Made by a program: the position numbers and the translations under genes | In this document: in pieces, positions 1-5,103 of the stretch | How the letters are laid out: every line of letters starts with the position of its first letter | Position numbering within the stretch: the first letter of the stretch is position 1 | The notes under the pieces: model-generated | What the model saw: only the letters and a program-made list of their open reading frames with translations | What the model was told of the DNA's origin: nothing | Database searches by the model: none | Source of the DNA: an uncultured Methanomethylovorans sp. | GTDB taxonomy: Archaea; Halobacteriota; Methanosarcinia; Methanosarcinales; Methanosarcinaceae | Assembly: GCA_937968035.1 (NCBI GenBank) | Contig: CALBTS010000854.1 | Span: 1 to 7,103, forward strand | Direction: 5' to 3' | Length of the DNA stretch: 7,103 nt

Positions 1-1206
1 GATTTTGATTATGTGCCTCTTTCAGAAGGGGATTCTTTTGAGATAGAAGATATGACCATAAAGGTGCTCGAAACTCCAGGACACACTCCTGAACACATTT
101 CCTATGTGGTGACTGACCGGTCACGGGGAGAAGACCCGGTAGCATTGTTCTGCGGAGATACCCTCTTTGTGGGAGATGTGGGTCGCCCCGACCTATTTCC
201 TGGAAGAGCGGAGGAGCTTGCATCCAGGCTATATGACAGCCTCCATGAGAAAATAATGAAATTACCCGACACCTGTGAAGTATATCCTGCTCATGGAGCA
301 GGTTCTCTGTGTGGCAGGGCAATGGCTGCAAAGAGAACAAGCACTATAGGATACGAAAAGAAATTCAACTATGCACTGAAAATAAGTGATCGCAGGGGAT
401 TCATAGACTCTCTTACACATGGTATGCCCGATGCACCTGATCATTTCCACAGGTGCACGGATATCAATAGACAGGGCCCTGTAAAGGTTAGCGATCTACC
501 CTCTCTGGAAGAGCTTGAGCCCCTCGTGTTTTCCTCTCTGACAGCCGATAACAATGTTCTGGTGCTGGATGTACGCAATTTTGAAGCATTTGGAGGACAA
601 CATGTTCCAGGAGCGTACAGCATTGATATTGACGGTAATTTCCCAACCTTTGCAGGCTGGTTGCTTCCTCCGGATAAAGACATACTCCTGGTCTGCGAAG
701 GATATGGACAGGCTGTTGAGGCTTCCAGGCAGTTGCACAGGGTGGGACTTGACAGAGTTTATGGGTATTTAGCCGGTGGTATGTACGCATGGGTCACTGC
801 CGGCTATCCCACAGCACATGTACAGCAGTTATCTTCTCATGAATTGAACAAGCGAGTTATACAAGGAGGTACTACGATCCTTGTGGATGTCAGGGCATCA
901 AGTGAATACGAAAATTTCCATATTCAGAATGCTATCAATATTCCTGTAGCTGAGCTGAGAGAGAGATATAAGGAACTTGACCCTGCAGACGAAACTGTCC
1001 TGATATGCGGAAGTGGACAGCGGTCCAGCATGGGTGCCAGTCTTCTGAAGCAAAAGGGTTTTGATAAGATATTTAATGTAGCTGGTGGAATGAGGGGTTA
1101 TGCAGCGGCCGGATTTGGTCCGGAATGCCCACTTTGTACTTTGCCGTGGGCATCTTTTGCCAGACGACCAGATACAACATTGAGAGATAAATACTATGAT
1201 GTATAA
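1..1206 (+). CDS. MBL-fold metallohydrolase with two rhodanese domains (5' end missing)
   Basis: The reading frame is open from base 1, so the start and the usual HxHxDH metal motif lie outside the window. The GTG at 13 is internal, not a real start. Seen here: the rest of a metallo-beta-lactamase domain, with a metal-ligand His in TPGHTPEH (codon 82-84), the bridging Asp in CGDTLFVGD (157-159) and the last His in YPAHGAGSLCG (292-294). A first rhodanese domain follows (about 550-810, candidate active Cys at 694-696), then a second (about 880-1110, Cys in CGSGQRSS at 1006-1008). A 30-residue tail with a CPLC pair (1126-1137) ends the protein. The PDO-rhodanese-rhodanese order resembles the CstB type of persulfide dioxygenase/sulfurtransferase. 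By family it is cytoplasmic, uses a mononuclear iron and acts on low-molecular-weight persulfides; the actual substrate here is inferred. A plain hydroxyacylglutathione hydrolase is unlikely given the fused rhodaneses. Confidence 0.88.
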   Translation, partial: DFDYVPLSEGDSFEIEDMTIKVLETPGHTPEHISYVVTDRSRGEDPVALFCGDTLFVGDVGRPDLFPGRAEELASRLYDSLHEKIMKLPDTCEVYPAHGAGSLCGRAMAAKRTSTIGYEKKFNYALKISDRRGFIDSLTHGMPDAPDHFHRCTDINRQGPVKVSDLPSLEELEPLVFSSLTADNNVLVLDVRNFEAFGGQHVPGAYSIDIDGNFPTFAGWLLPPDKDILLVCEGYGQAVEASRQLHRVGLDRVYGYLAGGMYAWVTAGYPTAHVQQLSSHELNKRVIQGGTTILVDVRASSEYENFHIQNAINIPVAELRERYKELDPADETVLICGSGQRSSMGASLLKQKGFDKIFNVAGGMRGYAAAGFGPECPLCTLPWASFARRPDTTLRDKYYDV

Positions 1207-1275
1207 TAATTTCTTTCATCATATAATTTAGAGTATAAAGTGGTTTAACCATGCATTGTGCCCTAAAAATAGAGA

Positions 1276-1287
1276 TAGTTTTATTTA
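1276..1287 (+). promoter_or_regulatory. Possible box A promoter of the surface-protein gene
   Basis: The AT-rich TAGTTTTATTTA follows a purine-rich stretch (AAAAATAGAGA) that could act as a BRE. Transcription would start near 1308 and give a leader of about 25 nt before the ATG at 1333. TATAAA at 1234-1239 is an alternative that would give a longer leader. The choice is uncertain because the whole 1207-1320 spacer is AT-rich. Confidence 0.3.
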
Positions 1288-1332
1288 CAGATAAGTAAGT
1301 ATCAATAATGACAATTCACTATGGGTGGTCGC

Positions 1333-1971
1333 ATGCTAAAAAGAAAAATAACTTACATGATCATATCGTTGATCCTAATGTTCTCTCTCTCCCTTACCGT
1401 ACTTGCAGCAGATGAGAGAACCCCGGGAATTGACAGCCGTGCCTATGCTAACAATGTTGTGGAAAAGAATTTAGGAGGAACGGCCAATATCAACAACCTT
1501 GATAGTTATATTATAGGCGTCGTAGATATGAATAAAATAGAGCCTATGTCATTGGGCGGGGGATACGTAATAGTTGATATGGGTGCAAATGAGTTGATCC
1601 TTGATGAGGAAGGGGATGATCTGAGAATATACGAAAAGGACCAGATATTCTACGGCAAGGATACTCCCGAAACATATGAGGTTTTTGTCAGTCAGGACCT
1701 GCAGACTTGGGAGTCCCTGGGAGAAGGGACAGGAACAGACGAATTCGACCTTGCTGACTCTGACCTCAACTGGGCCAGATACGTGAAGATAGAAGATAGG
1801 GAAACAAGCACATCAGGAAGAGAGCCCGGATCAGATATAGATGCTGTTGAAGCCCTTCATTTCGGAGAAGAACCTAAGAGTGCTGTATCAGTGCCTTCAA
1901 CGCCTGGATTTGCATTGGTTGCATCTGTCCTTGCATTCGTTGCACTTCTGTTCATAGAAAAGAAGAGATAA
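1333..1971 (+). CDS. Secreted surface protein with F5/8 type C-like domain and PGF-CTERM-like anchor
   Basis: I place the start at ATG 1333 (212 aa): GGTGG at 1324-1328 is a good ribosome site 4 nt upstream, and the protein then begins MLKRK, a normal signal-peptide n-region. An in-frame ATG at 1321 would add only four residues and lacks a site. Residues 1-25 form a signal peptide (basic start, hydrophobic core, VLA-A cleavage). Residues about 75-177 resemble the discoidin-like domain of many surface proteins: GGYVIVDMG, then GDDLRIYE, a YEVFVSQDLQTWESLG strand pair, FDLADSDL, ARYVKI and PGSDIDAVEALHF; the acidic residues suggest calcium binding. The end is tripartite: PGF (191-193), a hydrophobic segment (194-208) and the basic EKKR, as in archaeosortase substrates. 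It is probably exported, cleaved and attached to a membrane lipid. Its ligand is unknown. The domain assignment is by eye. Confidence 0.85.
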   Translation: MLKRKITYMIISLILMFSLSLTVLAADERTPGIDSRAYANNVVEKNLGGTANINNLDSYIIGVVDMNKIEPMSLGGGYVIVDMGANELILDEEGDDLRIYEKDQIFYGKDTPETYEVFVSQDLQTWESLGEGTGTDEFDLADSDLNWARYVKIEDRETSTSGREPGSDIDAVEALHFGEEPKSAVSVPSTPGFALVASVLAFVALLFIEKKR

Positions 1972-2014
1972 GGAAAAAATATCCTTCTCTTCATTTTGTT
2001 TTCATTGCAGGCCT
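1972..2014. terminator. T-rich stretch after the surface-protein gene
   Basis: Right after the stop codon the plus strand is pyrimidine-rich, with TTTTG and TTTTC runs at 1991-2003. Archaeal termination commonly occurs at such oligo-T tracts without a strong hairpin. It lies between the surface-protein gene and the convergent small ORF at 2015-2203. Confidence 0.35.
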
Positions 2015-2203
2015 TTATGGGCCGTAAGAGAATCTGTTTTGACAGAGGATCGTTTTTATAAGATCAACGAAATCGATCATGCTGTCGACTGAAGAAACCA
2101 GAAGTATCAAAATAAGAAGCGCAATAAGAATCTCTACATAATCCAGAGTTGCATTTGCCAGTGGGTGAGATCCACCAGCCGTTCTGTTAAGGATGCTGGA
2201 CAT
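2015..2203 (-). CDS. Possible small single-pass membrane protein (62 aa), unknown function
   Basis: This ORF starts at ATG 2203 and ends at TAA 2015-2017. I do not recognise a family. The protein has a polar N-terminus (about residues 1-19), one strongly hydrophobic segment (about 23-39, VEILIALLILILLVSSV) with acidic residues on both sides, a second amphipathic stretch (DSMIDFVDLIKTIL) and a short polar end. This organised pattern, plus the absence of any competing gene, favours a real gene. Against it: the ribosome site is weak (AGGTTGGGA, about 5-14 nt upstream) and the length is within what chance can give. It is convergent with the surface-protein gene and downstream of the ATPase operon on the same strand, separated from it by 183 nt, so it is probably transcribed separately. 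It could equally be non-coding. Confidence 0.4.
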   Translation of the reverse strand: MSSILNRTAGGSHPLANATLDYVEILIALLILILLVSSVDSMIDFVDLIKTILCQNRFSYGP

Positions 2204-2386
2204 ATCTATCCCAACCTACATTTAACCTTATGTCGCTTCTCCCATAAAAGAGCTTTGACAATTATAATGAATTTTAATTATATTGCCAACAAACATCACA
2301 ACAAAAACCATTCAAATGCAGGCAGCCAATTAGTCCGCAAATGTGGCCCTTACACTTAATTAAAGGCCTATCAAATATATCTGGGA
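2204..2386. other. AT-rich spacer between the ATPase operon and the small ORF
   Basis: No convincing ORF is present. The stretch at 2260-2285 (minus strand AATATAATTAAAATTCATTA) contains box A-like sequence that could serve the small ORF at 2015-2203, with a leader of roughly 40-50 nt. An imperfect GGCCTT/AAGGGCC inverted repeat at about 2345-2368 on the minus strand lies 20-40 nt past the end of the ATPase operon and might help end its transcript. Both readings are weak. Confidence 0.3.
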
Positions 2387-3274
2387 TCAAAAATTTGTTT
2401 CATTTTTCATTAATGTACCACATGCCATTATCTTGCTCCACATGTCCCTAACTGCTCCGGAAAAAATACCATCTTCATATTCTATAACTGTTTGACTTTC
2501 AAGCATTGCTTTAATGGGGATGTCACTCAGAGGGAGCTTGCCTACTACATCAATGCCTTTAATTTTACAGAATTCTTCTATATCTGCTGTTTTTTCTTCA
2601 TTGATGTTGCATTTGTTGATACAAACAACTGCTTTTATTCCAAAATGAGCAGTGACCTCAAGTACTCTCTCAAGGTCATGTATCCCTGATACACTTGGTT
2701 CCGTAACTATGAATACAAGGTCCACCCCAGATATGGACGCAATTACAGAGCATCCGGTTCCGGGAGGTCCGTCTATGATAATAAGATCAATGTCATTCTC
2801 TGCAGCCATTTCACTGGAGGTCTTTCTAACCATCGAGACCAGTTTTCCGCCGGTCTCTTCTCCTATTCCTAACCTCGCATGGACTAAAGGACCATATCTT
2901 GTTACAGACCTGAATATTTCTCCAGCTTTATGTTCCTTCATTGTTATGGCATTTTCAGGACAGATCAGCGAGCATACACCACATCCTTCGCAGATATGTG
3001 CATCGATCACCAATTCTTTTGAGATAGCACCGAACCTGCATCTTTCCACACATGTACCACAAGCAGAACATTTGTCCTCGTTGATGAAAGCTACCTCCAT
3101 GCCATAGAAATCCAGTTTGCTTGTCGATCCTGGATCCAGTATCAGATGAATATCCGCTGCATCCACGTCACAATCTGCTATCAGGACTTTGTTCGCGAGG
3201 GAAGAAAAAGCCGCTGTAAGGGTGGTCTTGCCGGTACCGCCTTTGCCACTGATAACAGTGATCTGTTTTGGCAT
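2387..3274 (-). CDS. MinD-type ATPase with inserted double [4Fe-4S] ferredoxin domain (COG1149), second of the pair
   Basis: The start is ATG 3274 (295 aa): AGGTG at 3280-3284 sits 5 nt upstream and the upstream stop is one base away (TGA-A-ATG), so the two ATPases are translationally coupled. A longer frame to 3319 only overlaps the upstream gene. The protein is a deviant Walker A P-loop ATPase: GKGGTGKTT (10-18), DCDVDAADIHLIL (34-46, Walker A'-like region) and IIIDGPPGTGC (165-175). Between them is a ferredoxin insert with two CxxCxxCxxxC sets, Cys69/72/75/79 and Cys95/98/101/105, each fit to bind one [4Fe-4S]. By family it is a soluble dimer-forming ATPase that could couple ATP hydrolysis to electron transfer or cluster handling; its real partner is inferred to be the upstream ATPase and the NifX-like proteins of the operon. 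It is distinct from Mrp/ApbC scaffolds, which lack this insert. Confidence 0.92.
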   Translation of the reverse strand: MPKQITVISGKGGTGKTTLTAAFSSLANKVLIADCDVDAADIHLILDPGSTSKLDFYGMEVAFINEDKCSACGTCVERCRFGAISKELVIDAHICEGCGVCSLICPENAITMKEHKAGEIFRSVTRYGPLVHARLGIGEETGGKLVSMVRKTSSEMAAENDIDLIIIDGPPGTGCSVIASISGVDLVFIVTEPSVSGIHDLERVLEVTAHFGIKAVVCINKCNINEEKTADIEEFCKIKGIDVVGKLPLSDIPIKAMLESQTVIEYEDGIFSGAVRDMWSKIMACGTLMKNETNF

Positions 3275-3275
3275 T

Positions 3276-4121
3276 TCAACACCTGCCTGCCAGCTCTTGG
3301 ATTTGCCTGAACATATCAAGGAAACTTTCTTTCCAGTGTGGCATTTGCAGCACGAAAGGAATGCCCTGGGAGTACAGTTCAGCTATTTTCATTTCATTTG
3401 GTATCTTCATAAGTACCGGAATGTTATTCTCAGAACAATATCTGTCCACTCTTTCATCACCCATGTCACATCTGTTGACCACTACTCCATAGGGGATACG
3501 TAGTTCTTTTACCAGTTCGACGGCAAGTGACAGGTCATATAGTCCAAAAGGAGTGGGCTCAGTGACAAGCACACAGTAATCTGCCCCGGTTATGGCAGAA
3601 ATGACCGGGCATGCAGTACCTGGCGGAGAGTCTATGATCACGGTCCTTGTATCATCAATATGTGTTTTAAGTGCATGGATTATAGGAGAGGCCATAGGCT
3701 CGCCGATATTCAATATGCCCTGGTACAGTTCTGTGCCGCAATTTTTTGAAGCAGACCTTTCAATGGTCCCGATTGATCTGCCTTCTTCATGAATGGCACC
3801 CTGTGGGCATACAATGGAACAGGCTCCACAACCATGACATAATTTGGGAAATAACATGAGACTTTTGGGCAGTTTAACAAGTGCGTTGAAACAGCAGACA
3901 TCCACACAGTTCATACAGAGGTCACACTTATCTTTTGAAATGAAAGGGACATGAATCTCCACATCTCTCACTTTTTCAAGTTCGTGGTTCAGGAACAGAT
4001 TGCAGTTCGGCTCTTCTACATCACAGTCAAGGAGCTGGACATTTCCAAGGGATAATGCAAGGTTAAGGGACACTGTGGTCTTACCAGTACCTCCTTTTCC
4101 ACTTGCTACTGCTATTCTCAT
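3276..4121 (-). CDS. MinD-type ATPase with inserted double [4Fe-4S] ferredoxin domain (COG1149), first of the pair
   Basis: This 281-aa protein starts at ATG 4121 with a modest AGAGG ribosome site 4 nt upstream. Motifs: GKGGTGKTT (8-16), LLDCDVEEPNCNLFL (30-44), then a ferredoxin insert with Cys66/69/72/76 and Cys95/98/101/105, and VIIDSPPGTACPV (161-173). The second cluster set ends in CP as in classic ferredoxins; the first is followed by CF, not CP. The rest (TEPTPFGLYDL, then VVVNRCDMG) is the normal nucleotide-base and dimer region of the MinD/Mrp superfamily. It is homologous to the next gene but not a recent copy: the Walker A' region reads DCDVEEPN here and DCDVDAAD there. Pairs of exactly these two types occur side by side in anaerobes, including the Desulfovibrio ORP locus, which suggests a heterodimer. 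It lies 51 nt downstream of the His-tailed NifX-like gene. Confidence 0.92.
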   Translation of the reverse strand: MRIAVASGKGGTGKTTVSLNLALSLGNVQLLDCDVEEPNCNLFLNHELEKVRDVEIHVPFISKDKCDLCMNCVDVCCFNALVKLPKSLMLFPKLCHGCGACSIVCPQGAIHEEGRSIGTIERSASKNCGTELYQGILNIGEPMASPIIHALKTHIDDTRTVIIDSPPGTACPVISAITGADYCVLVTEPTPFGLYDLSLAVELVKELRIPYGVVVNRCDMGDERVDRYCSENNIPVLMKIPNEMKIAELYSQGIPFVLQMPHWKESFLDMFRQIQELAGRC

Positions 4122-4125
4122 GAAG

Positions 4126-4163
4126 CCTCTGGTACTTTTTACGTTGTTGTCATCCCGCAGAGG
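4126..4163 (-). other. Inverted repeat covering the ribosome site of the first ATPase
   Basis: On the minus strand CCTCTG (4163-4158) can pair with CAGAGG (4131-4126), leaving a 26-nt loop. The second arm contains the AGAGG Shine-Dalgarno of the ATPase gene starting at 4121. The six-pair stem is short and the loop long, so it may be chance; if real it would tune ATPase translation relative to the NifX-like proteins. Confidence 0.25.
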
Positions 4164-4172
4164 ATGTGGACT

Positions 4173-4592
4173 TTAGTGGTGGTGATGACCGTGATCATGA
4201 CTGTGGTGATGGCCATGACTATGATGGTGGTCGTGGTGTTCATGAGAACTGCATGCGTTGTCCATGGTTGCCTTTTGTAATCTTCCTGTTTCCCATGCTT
4301 TCAGAGCATCCCAGATGGTACCCTGTGCTCCCACATATACTTCTATTCCATACTGCTCGAACATTGCAACAGCTTTCGTACCAAGACCCCCGCAAAGCAT
4401 AACACTGACCCCATTTTGGGACATCAGTTCAGGAGGCAGTCCTACTCCGCCATTATGCTCACTTGTATTGGGTATTACTGAAACCTCGCTGCTCTCTGTA
4501 TCGTACATGATATAGTTCAAAACCTTTCCAAAATGCTGCCCGACCTGGTCTTCCAGGCCAGTTTTACCCATAGATGGTACACATATCTTCAT
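4173..4592 (-). CDS. NifX/ORP-family cluster-binding protein with histidine-rich tail (COG1433)
   Basis: The start is ATG 4592 (139 aa) because GGGTGA at 4597-4602 lies 4 nt upstream; a TTG at 4607 is in frame but inside that ribosome site. Residues 1-109 are a dinitrogenase iron-molybdenum cofactor biosynthesis (NifX/NifB C-terminal-like) domain: MKICVPSMG, QVGQHFG (16-22) and VMLCGGLGTKA (64-74). Residues 117-139 are a tail with 16 His among 23 residues, with Asp, Glu, Ser and Gly between. By family this fold binds metal-sulfur clusters such as FeMo-co precursors or the Mo-Cu cluster of Desulfovibrio orange protein. The tail is a probable Ni, Zn, Cu or Co binding segment (inferred). No nitrogenase genes are nearby, so a nitrogen-fixation role is not supported here. 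It sits 11 nt after the shorter NifX-like gene and is part of the same operon. Confidence 0.9.
   Translation of the reverse strand: MKICVPSMGKTGLEDQVGQHFGKVLNYIMYDTESSEVSVIPNTSEHNGGVGLPPELMSQNGVSVMLCGGLGTKAVAMFEQYGIEVYVGAQGTIWDALKAWETGRLQKATMDNACSSHEHHDHHHSHGHHHSHDHGHHHH
4176..4244 (-). repeat. Histidine-codon tract coding the His-rich tail
   Basis: The last 23 codons before the stop are mostly CAC/CAT, which makes a low-complexity GTG/ATG triplet-like tract on the plus strand. His codons are mixed and are interrupted by GAC/GAT, AGT/AGC and GGC/GGT, so it is a coding low-complexity tract rather than an exact DNA repeat. Such tracts can change length by slippage. Confidence 0.8.
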
Positions 4593-4596
4593 ATTT

Positions 4597-4602
4597 TCAC
4601 CC
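4597..4602 (-). promoter_or_regulatory. Ribosome binding site fixing the start of the His-tailed NifX-like gene
   Basis: Minus strand GGGTGA, a strong match to the archaeal anti-Shine-Dalgarno, is 4 nt before ATG 4592 and directly follows the stop codon of the preceding gene (4606-4604). It rules out the upstream in-frame TTG at 4607. Confidence 0.75.
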
Positions 4603-4603
4603 T

Positions 4604-4927
4604 TCAAAGATCATTTGTTCCAAGGAATTTTTCTACAGCTTCCATAGCTTTCATTTCAGGATATTTCACTATCCCTATGCCTGCAGTTTCCATTACTGAT
4701 ACGGCATTTGGGCCAGGGTTCCCGCAGATCAGCACGTCTGCTCCTTGGTCTGCAATATATTGTGCAGCCCGCACACCAGCACCCTGAGATTCAGCAGCGT
4801 AGGGGTTCTTCACAAATTCGTGCTGCATGGAGTCCGTATCTACGAACATAAAATATACGCATCTTCCAAAATGTGGATTTGTTTCCGCTTCAGGACCATT
4901 GTCCTTTGTAGTAACGCATATCTTCAT
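4604..4927 (-). CDS. NifX/ORP-family metal-cluster-binding protein (COG1433), first gene of the operon
   Basis: I choose ATG 4927 (107 aa), because MKICVTT is the normal start of this family. The frame stays open to a TTG at 4981, but those extra residues match nothing in the family and would begin at or before the expected transcription start. A GTG three codons upstream (4936) is another possible start. The ribosome site is weak (GTGA). Seen: NPHFGRCVYFMFVDT (residues 16-30), GAGVRAAQYIADQGADVLIC (48-67) and GNPGPNA (68-74), typical of single-domain dinitrogenase Fe-Mo cofactor proteins. There is no His tail, unlike the next gene. By family it binds or carries a metal-sulfur cluster in the cytoplasm; the cluster here is unknown. 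With the following NifX-like gene (11 nt) and two ferredoxin-ATPases it forms one operon read from the promoter near 5000. Confidence 0.9.
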   Translation of the reverse strand: MKICVTTKDNGPEAETNPHFGRCVYFMFVDTDSMQHEFVKNPYAAESQGAGVRAAQYIADQGADVLICGNPGPNAVSVMETAGIGIVKYPEMKAMEAVEKFLGTNDL

Positions 4928-4999
4928 TTTGCTCACGGCCTGCTTATAGTACGTCTTTTCAAGTATGTTCTCGATTGACAATTACTCTAATATGAGATA

Positions 5000-5009
5000 A
5001 AATATAAAT
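5000..5009 (-). promoter_or_regulatory. Box A (TATA) promoter of the ORP-like operon
   Basis: The minus strand reads ATTTATATTT, a near-ideal methanogen box A. Transcription would begin about 25 nt downstream, near 4975, leaving a leader of about 50 nt before ATG 4927. This supports the shorter start of the first gene. Confidence 0.6.
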
Positions 5010-5010
5010 A

Positions 5011-5029
5011 ATTAACTCAAAAAGTTAAT
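5011..5029. promoter_or_regulatory. 19-nt inverted repeat beside the TATA box, candidate operator
   Basis: ATTAACT, a 5-nt spacer CAAAA, then AGTTAAT form a perfect 7+7 inverted repeat. It begins one base upstream of the box A, where TFB contacts the BRE, so a dimeric regulator bound here would block or assist initiation of the ORP-like operon. It is AT-rich, so chance cannot be excluded. I do not see this repeat at the hydantoinase promoter. Confidence 0.45.
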
Positions 5030-5056
5030 ATATCAAATTTAAGACAACTTAATATG

Positions 5057-5080
5057 AGGAAAGGAAAGAGAAAAAAGAGA
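5057..5080 (-). terminator. Pyrimidine/oligo-T terminator of the hydantoinase-family gene
   Basis: About 25 nt past the stop at 5104 the minus strand reads TCTCTTTTTTCTCTTTCC, including a run of six T (5076-5071). This fits archaeal oligo-T termination. It separates the hydantoinase transcript from the ORP-like operon, whose promoter lies just beyond. Confidence 0.5.
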
Positions 5081-5103
5081 TGGAAGTGTGGAAATTATCC
5101 ATT

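Noticed and set aside
441..790. Minus-strand ORFs inside the MBL-rhodanese gene
   Set aside because: The plus-strand frame codes a continuous rhodanese domain here; the antisense frames are chance openings.
1251..1298. 15-codon upstream ORF (ATG at 1251) before the surface-protein gene
   Set aside because: It has no ribosome site, and if the box A at 1276-1287 is used it would lie outside the transcript.
2165..2359. Plus-strand ORF of 64 codons in the spacer
   Set aside because: It starts inside the small minus-strand ORF, has no ribosome site and encodes a low-quality mix rich in His, Asn and Lys from AT-rich DNA.
2652..3107. Plus-strand ORF of 151 codons
   Set aside because: It is the antisense shadow of the second ferredoxin-ATPase, whose minus-strand frame carries all family motifs; the plus-strand product has no coherent domain.
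2387..4121. Mrp/ApbC or true MinD cell-division ATPases
   Set aside because: Both proteins have a double [4Fe-4S] ferredoxin insert after the Walker A' region, which Mrp and MinD lack, and no C-terminal amphipathic membrane helix typical of MinD is evident.
4176..4244. Tandem repeat, CRISPR fragment or cloning tag
   Set aside because: Codons are mixed and spacing irregular, with no repeat-spacer pattern; the tract is in frame at the end of a native gene and more varied than an engineered His tag.
4173..4927. Part of a nitrogen-fixation (nif) cluster
   Set aside because: The NifX-like fold is widely used outside nitrogen fixation; no nifH, nifD, nifK or radical SAM nifB gene is present, while the paired COG1149 ATPases point to an ORP-like system.
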